From Ligilactobacillus animalis KCTC 3501 = DSM 20602 (GTDB lineage Bacteria > Bacillota > Bacilli > Lactobacillales > Lactobacillaceae): a DNA stretch of 64,000 nt. A program made the position numbers and the translations under genes. Numbering within the stretch: position 1 is the first letter of the stretch; every line of letters starts with the position of its first letter. The DNA lies in contig NZ_AYYW01000037.1 of the NCBI RefSeq assembly GCF_001434535.1, positions 60,804-124,803 of the forward strand, given 5' to 3'. Positions 59,673 to 64,000 of the stretch are shown here, in pieces. Under the pieces are notes generated by a model. The model made no database searches. It was not told the DNA's origin and worked only from the letters and a program-made list of their open reading frames with translations.

Positions 59673-61157
59673 ATGGCAGAGAAGAATACAATGAAGCGGT
59701 CATTGAAGACAAGACATTTGTCGATGATCGCACTTGGTGGTAGTATCGGGACTGGTTTATTTGTGGCCAGTGGCTCAGCGATCTCGACCGCGGGACCTGG
59801 TGGCGCTTTGGTGGCGTATCTAGGGATCGGTCTGATGGTCTACTTTTTGATGACATCTTTAGGGGAGATGGCAACTTATCTTCCGGTGACAGGTTCGTTT
59901 GCGACTTATGCGCGCCGCTTTGTTGATCCGGCATTTGGTTTTGCGATGGGATGGAATTATTGGTTCAACTGGGCGATCACATTAGCGGTTGATATCTCGA
60001 CGGTCGCCTTAGTTTTGAAATTTTGGTTCCCACATGTTCCAGCTTGGGTCTTTAGTTTATCAGCATTACTACTTATCTTTTTTATCAATGCCTTATCAGT
60101 TAAATCTTTTGGTGAAGCTGAATACTGGATGGCTTTGATCAAAGTCGTAACAGTTGTCGTCTTTTTAGCAGTTGGGTTACTAACGATCTTTGGTATTTTA
60201 GGTGGGCATGCAACTTACTTAGAAAACTTTACTAAAGGTAATGCCCCATTTGTTGGGGGGATCCCAACGATCTTGAGCGTCTTTGTTGTAGCCGGGTTCT
60301 CTTTTCAAGGGACTGAATTGATCGGGATCACAGCCGGTGAGACTAAAGATCCTGAAAAGAGTTTACCAAAAGCGATCAAACAAGTCTTTTGGCGGATCTT
60401 GCTCTTCTATATCCTTTCGATCTTTGTGATCGCCTGCATCATTCCTTATACGAGTCCAAACTTATTAGGTTCTGAAGCAAGCGATATTGCGATCAGTCCA
60501 TTTACCTTAGTCTTTAAGCGGGCCGGTCTTGCTTCCGCGGCTTCGGTGATGAATGCTGTTATTTTGACTTCGGTCTTATCGGCGGCTAACTCAGGGATGT
60601 ATGCCTCGACCCGGATGTTGTTTGCTTTAGGTATCGATGGCGATGCACCGAAGATGTTTTCGCGGGTCAACTCCCGTGGGATCCCGATCTTTGCTTTGCT
60701 CGGGACGACGCTCGTTGGTCTATTTACATTTTTAGCAAGTATCTTTGGTAATCAAGTCTATACTTTCTTAGTGAGTGCTAGTGGTTTGACTGGTTTTATC
60801 GCTTGGATCGGGATCGCGGTCTCGCATTATCGTTTCCGCCGTGCTTTCAAAGCGCAAGGTCATGACTTAAGTGAGTTGAAATACAAGGCTAAGTGGTTCC
60901 CATTTGGTCCGATCCTAGCCTTGATCTTGTGTATCTTAGTCATCATCGGCCAAGATATCCAATCATTCAAGGACTTTAACTGGCAAGCGATCGGGGTCTC
61001 CTATATGTCAGTTCCATTGTTCATCATCTTGTATGCTTACTATAAGATCAAATATAAGACTAAAGTTATTCCATTGGATGAAGTGGATCTGACCCCACAT
61101 GATATTTCCAAAGAAAAAATGGAAATGCAAGAAAAAATCGATGAAAGTCTAGAATAG
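59673..61157 (+). CDS. lysP: Lysine-specific permease LysP
   Basis: 494 residues, 12-helix amino acid transporter of the AAT group. KRSLKTRHLSMIALGGSIGTGLFVASGSAISTAGPGG is the family start; FSFQGTELIGITAGETKDPEKSLPKAI is the TM6-7 block shared with LysP. The lysine riboswitch upstream fixes the substrate with fair certainty. The C-terminal tail is charged. The ATG at 59673 follows AGGAGGA. Its mRNA ends close to the T-box promoter of serS. Confidence 0.9.
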   Translation: MAEKNTMKRSLKTRHLSMIALGGSIGTGLFVASGSAISTAGPGGALVAYLGIGLMVYFLMTSLGEMATYLPVTGSFATYARRFVDPAFGFAMGWNYWFNWAITLAVDISTVALVLKFWFPHVPAWVFSLSALLLIFFINALSVKSFGEAEYWMALIKVVTVVVFLAVGLLTIFGILGGHATYLENFTKGNAPFVGGIPTILSVFVVAGFSFQGTELIGITAGETKDPEKSLPKAIKQVFWRILLFYILSIFVIACIIPYTSPNLLGSEASDIAISPFTLVFKRAGLASAASVMNAVILTSVLSAANSGMYASTRMLFALGIDGDAPKMFSRVNSRGIPIFALLGTTLVGLFTFLASIFGNQVYTFLVSASGLTGFIAWIGIAVSHYRFRRAFKAQGHDLSELKYKAKWFPFGPILALILCILVIIGQDIQSFKDFNWQAIGVSYMSVPLFIILYAYYKIKYKTKVIPLDEVDLTPHDISKEKMEMQEKIDESLE

Positions 61158-61159
61158 AC

Positions 61160-61188
61160 TTGCTATTTTGCAAAATAAATATTATGAT
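61160..61188 (+). promoter_or_regulatory. Promoter of the serS T-box leader
   Basis: TTGCTA (61160-61165), a 17-base spacer, TATGAT (61183-61188). Confidence 0.55.
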
Positions 61189-61194
61189 ACTGGT

Positions 61195-61418
61195 ATAAAT
61201 AATCGAAACATCTGAGTTCGCCATAAGTAGGCATGACAGAGACATGGTGGTCGCTGCAAACCATGACGCCGAAACTCCAGCGTAACCTTGTATGGGCGGG
61301 TAATGCCGCACGGGAAAACCGTTATTTGTATATGAGTGCGACGTTATGTCGAACTTGGGTGGTACCGCGAAAAGAGTCTTTTCGTCCCAATTTAGGGGAC
61401 GGAAAGGCTCTTTTTTTC
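61195..61418 (+). ncRNA. T-box riboswitch of serS with terminator
   Basis: Stem I has AGTA (61226-61229) and the GGTG loop (61247-61250). The probable specifier is TCC (Ser) at 61276-61278, followed by A as usual. The T-box sequence is GGGTGGTACCGCG (61357-61369), able to bind the uncharged tRNA-Ser end. The terminator AAAGAGTCTTTTCGTCCC with GGGGACGGAAAGGCTCTTT and a T-run ends at 61418. Low serine charging would allow read-through into serS. Confidence 0.93.
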
Positions 61419-61457
61419 GATTAGATAAAATAATTAGCTAAATTAGGGGGCAATAAG

Positions 61458-62744
61458 ATGTTAGATATTAAAATGATCCGTCAAAATCCAGATGATATCA
61501 AAGCTCGTTTGGCAACACGTGGTGTGGAAGCTGAAACGATCGATACATTATTGGCAAAAGATAAAGAACGCCGTGAACTTTTGGTGCAATCAGAATCTTT
61601 GAAGCAAAAGCGTAATGAAGTATCCGAAGCGATCGCACAAGCTAAGCGTAACAAAGAAGATGCGACCGAAGCGATCACAGCAATGCGTGAAGTCGGTGGC
61701 CAGATCAAGCAACTCGATGCACAATTAGCTGAAGTTGAAGAGATCGTCCATGATATGGCGGCACGCTTACCAAACTTGCCTAACGCAACGATCCCAGTTG
61801 GTCCGGATGAAGATTACAACGTTGAATTGCGTAAAGTGGGCACACCACGTAAATTTGACTTTGAACCTAAAGCTCACTGGGATATCGGTGAAGATCTAGG
61901 TATCTTAGACTTTGAACGTGGGGCTAAAGTTTCTGGTGCACGTTTTGTCTACTATAAAGGTTGGGGTGCTCGTTTGGAACGTGCAGTTTATAACTTTATG
62001 TTGGATGAACACGCTAAGGAAGGTTATACCGAAGTTTTACCACCATATATCGTCAATGCCAAGACAATGTATGGTACAGGACAATTCCCTAAGTTCAAAG
62101 AAGATGTTTACCAAGTAAATGGTGAAGATATGACTTTGATCCCAACTGCGGAAGTTCCATTGACTAACTACTACCGTGATGAAGTTATCCCAACGGATCA
62201 ATTGCCAGTCTACTTTACAGCTTTGACACCAAGCTTCCGTTCAGAAGCTGGTAGTGCAGGACGTGATACGCGCGGGCTTATTCGGATGCACCAATTCAAT
62301 AAAGTTGAAATGGTCAAGTTCGCTAAACCAGAAGAATCATATAACGAATTAGAAAAGATGACTCAAAACGCCGGTGATATCATGGAAAAATTGGGTTTGC
62401 CATACCATGTGATCACTTTATCAACAGGTGATATGGGCTTTAGTGCAGCTATGACACATGACCTTGAAGTTTGGATGCCAGCGCAAGATACCTACCGTGA
62501 GATCTCAAGTTGTTCTAACTGTGAAGATTTCCAAGCACGGCGCGCCCACATCCAATACCGAGATGAAAATGGCAAATTACAATTCGTGCATACTCTAAAC
62601 GGCTCAGGTCTAGCTGTTGGGCGGACAGTCGCTGCTATTTTGGAAAATTACCAAAATGAAGACGGTTCGGTCACGATCCCTGAAGCCTTACGTCCATATA
62701 TGGGTGGCTTAGAAAAGATCACAAAAGATGATCCCGAAGCATAA
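61458..62744 (+). CDS. serS: Seryl-tRNA synthetase
   Basis: 428 residues, class II synthetase. The N-terminal coiled-coil arm (about 30-105) binds the long variable arm of tRNA-Ser. Motif 2 is [30 protein letters not shown], motif 3 is [20 protein letters not shown], and the TAEVPLTN serine-site block is present. The ATG at 61458 follows AGGGGGCA. Controlled by the T-box just upstream. A repeat-derived hairpin follows. Confidence 0.97.
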   Translation: MLDIKMIRQNPDDIKARLATRGVEAETIDTLLAKDKERRELLVQSESLKQKRNEVSEAIAQAKRNKEDATEAITAMREVGGQIKQLDAQLAEVEEIVHDMAARLPNLPNATIPVGPDEDYNVELRKVGTPRKFDFEPKAHWDIGEDLGILDFERGAKVSGARFVYYKGWGARLERAVYNFMLDEHAKEGYTEVLPPYIVNAKTMYGTGQFPKFKEDVYQVNGEDMTLIPTAEVPLTNYYRDEVIPTDQLPVYFTALTPSFRSEAGSAGRDTRGLIRMHQFNKVEMVKFAKPEESYNELEKMTQNAGDIMEKLGLPYHVITLSTGDMGFSAAMTHDLEVWMPAQDTYREISSCSNCEDFQARRAHIQYRDENGKLQFVHTLNGSGLAVGRTVAAILENYQNEDGSVTIPEALRPYMGGLEKITKDDPEA

Positions 62745-62756
62745 TTATTAAGATGA

Positions 62757-62830
62757 TCGTGGATAAGGCGGTCATTACGACAGGGACCCATCATGATTTC
62801 GTATCGTGATGGGTCTCTTATTGTATTGTT
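62757..62830 (+). repeat. Degenerate palindrome-family copy acting as serS terminator
   Basis: GGATAAGGCGGTCATTACGAC resembles the family's left arm. The inner stem GGGACCCATCATGAT pairs with ATCGTGATGGGTCTC, followed by TTATTGTATTGTTGAACATAT at the eroded right end. Confidence 0.6.
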
Positions 62831-62910
62831 GAACATATTATGGAAGTTGCGCGAATAAATTGGATAGCGTAAAATAAACAAGTGATTTTTTGAAAGGATA
62901 GATATAAGAG

Positions 62911-63531
62911 ATGACAACTTTTTATTTAGTACGCCACGGCAAAACTGAGTATAATCGTGATGGCCGTTTGCAAGGTGCTGTCCATGATTCACCCTTATTG
63001 CCCCAAAGTATAGCTGATGCAAAACAAACTGGTAAAGCTTTAGCTGATATTGATTTTGTAGCTGCTTTTTCCAGTCCGCAAAAACGTGCTTTAGATACTG
63101 GTAAAAATATCGTAGCTCAATTTGAGACGCCGTTGCAGTTTGAAACTTTAGATGATCTGAAAGAATTTGATTTTGGGATCTGGGATGGTGATCTAGCGAC
63201 TAAACATCAAGCTGATCCTATTTGGCAGACGTTTTTAAATGATCCGCTCAATTTTGATGGTAGTGCGATCGAGGCGGAAAACTATTCTGAATTAGCAGAA
63301 CGTGTAAAAAGTGCTTTGATTCAGATCGCTAAACGTTATCCAGAAGGTAATGTCTTAGTGACAGCCCACGCGTTAGTGATCACATTTGGTGTTAAATATC
63401 TTTTAGGAAAAGATCTCAATACGATTCGGCGTGAAGGACTTGTTGCTAATACCTCAGTAACAGTTTTAGAAACCAAAGATCAGTCGACTTTTGAACTGAA
63501 AAAATGGAATGATACAACGCACTTAAAATAA
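62911..63531 (+). CDS. Histidine phosphatase superfamily protein (phosphoglycerate-mutase-like)
   Basis: 206 residues, cytoplasmic. The phospho-His motif is LVRHGKTEYN (His9), with catalytic partners in SSPQKRALDTG (Arg), EFDFGIWDG (Glu) and VTAHALVI (second His). Length and the EFDFG variant indicate a small-molecule phosphatase rather than glycolytic mutase. Substrate unknown. The ATG at 62911 follows AAAGGATAG. Confidence 0.88.
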   Translation: MTTFYLVRHGKTEYNRDGRLQGAVHDSPLLPQSIADAKQTGKALADIDFVAAFSSPQKRALDTGKNIVAQFETPLQFETLDDLKEFDFGIWDGDLATKHQADPIWQTFLNDPLNFDGSAIEAENYSELAERVKSALIQIAKRYPEGNVLVTAHALVITFGVKYLLGKDLNTIRREGLVANTSVTVLETKDQSTFELKKWNDTTHLK

Positions 63532-63546
63532 ATTTAAAAAAAATTG

Positions 63547-63575
63547 TTGACGTTGGCAGTAAGACTTGGTAATAT
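63547..63575 (+). promoter_or_regulatory. rRNA operon promoter P1
   Basis: TTGACG, a 17-base spacer, TAATAT. Followed by a small hairpin TGTCGT/ACGACA. Confidence 0.7.
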
Positions 63576-63619
63576 ATTATTTGTCGTTGAGATGACGACA
63601 GCAACTTTAAAAAAAGTTA

Positions 63620-63649
63620 TTGACATTGAGTTGTTGATAATGATAAGAT
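63620..63649 (+). promoter_or_regulatory. rRNA operon promoter P2
   Basis: TTGACA, an 18-base spacer, TAAGAT; offset 73 bases from P1. Confidence 0.7.
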
Positions 63650-63697
63650 ATAAAAGTTGTTGTTGAGATCGACGATAACAAAAAATTAAAATATTTA

Positions 63698-63727
63698 TTG
63701 ACAAATCATTTGATGATTTGGTAAGAT
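63698..63727 (+). promoter_or_regulatory. rRNA operon promoter P3
   Basis: TTGACA, an 18-base spacer, TAAGAT; offset 78 bases from P2. Confidence 0.7.
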
Positions 63728-63776
63728 AAATAAGTCGCCTAGAAATGATGCTTAAATAATTATTTAAAAATAATTG

Positions 63777-63805
63777 TTGACATCGATTCTGCGAGATGAT
63801 ATAAT
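63777..63805 (+). promoter_or_regulatory. rRNA operon promoter P4
   Basis: TTGACA, a 17-base spacer, TATAAT: full consensus and closest to the 16S gene. Offset 79 bases from P3. Confidence 0.85.
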
Positions 63806-63969
63806 AAAGAAGTTGTTACTAAACAGCTGATTTATAAAAAGGTAGATCTTTGAAAACTGAACAAAGTTTCGATAAGCAAATGTGCAGGGTCTCTTATCCG
63901 AGCGATAAGAGCAATAAACATTTTGCGAAGTCAATTCGCTAGTAAAAAATAAAGAGTCACAAACTTTAA

Positions 63970-64000
63970 ATTGAGAGTTTGATCCTGGCTCAGGATGAAC
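63970..64000 (+). rRNA. rrs: 16S rRNA gene, 5' end only
   Basis: GAGAGTTTGATCCTGGCTCAG is the universal 16S start region. Only 31 bases are inside the window. The leader (63806-63969) contains CTTTGAAAACTGAACAAAG (63848-63866), a conserved Firmicutes rrn leader motif, and AAGAGTCACAAACTTTAAA just before the mature end. Confidence 0.97.

Overview
The window reads as a chromosomal segment of a low-GC Gram-positive lactic acid bacterium (Lactobacillales). Supporting evidence is PepX, a complete opp operon, a lysine riboswitch with lysP, a serS T-box, AlsS/AlsD, a LytR-CpsA-Psr protein, lactobacillar families of unknown function, strong AGGAGG/GAGGTGA ribosome sites and frequent TTG/GTG starts. 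The base composition and protein style suggest the Ligilactobacillus group; that placement is an inference. No phage, plasmid, insertion sequence, tRNA or CRISPR array is visible. The window ends 31 bases into a 16S rRNA gene.

Layout. 1-11.5 kb: pepX start (cut by the edge), an orphan peptide-binding lipoprotein, a CPA2 antiporter, two APC permeases, a guanylate-kinase-like protein, a Fur-family regulator, a Ser/Asp-rich anchored protein with its membrane partner, a graveyard of two gene fragments, a triple palindromic repeat, and hflX. 11.8-17.6 kb: oppABCDF. 17.9-25.8 kb: purine permease, an EIIC-like protein lacking substrate residues paired with a DUF915 hydrolase, proBA, a nitroreductase and an unknown protein. 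25.9-32.4 kb: a two-component system, dacA and a 977-residue YhgE/Pip-like protein. 32.6-41 kb: degV, a DUF1836 regulator with a NatAB-like exporter, KtrB, AzlCD, an esterase and a TPR-like protein. 41.2-45.8 kb: a catabolite-regulated cellobiose-type PTS operon with a frameshifted ROK kinase and a GH1 phospho-beta-glucosidase. 46-59.3 kb: permease, PAP2 phosphatase, pseudouridine synthase, MntR-like regulator, cold-shock protein, MFS transporter, LCP ligase, TauE/DUF1634, DUF805, GNAT, Rrf2 and the acetoin pathway (alsS-alsD). 59.3-64 kb: lysine riboswitch-lysP, T-box-serS, a histidine phosphatase and four tandem rRNA promoters.

The genes fit a peptide- and beta-glucoside-using fermenter: Opp, PepX, several amino-acid carriers and ProBA handle nitrogen; the PTS and GH1 bring in and cleave disaccharides; AlsS/AlsD remove excess pyruvate.

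The most unusual content is (1) a family of about 120-130 bp intergenic palindromes with at least seven good copies, in which arm sequences differ between copies yet stay complementary, often overlapping the stop codon of the adjacent gene; (2) a strong excess of GATC created at codon junctions (NNG-ATC), absent from the intergenic stretches inspected; and (3) an EIIC-like membrane protein that has lost the His and Glu that bind sugar, overlapping a DUF915 hydrolase.
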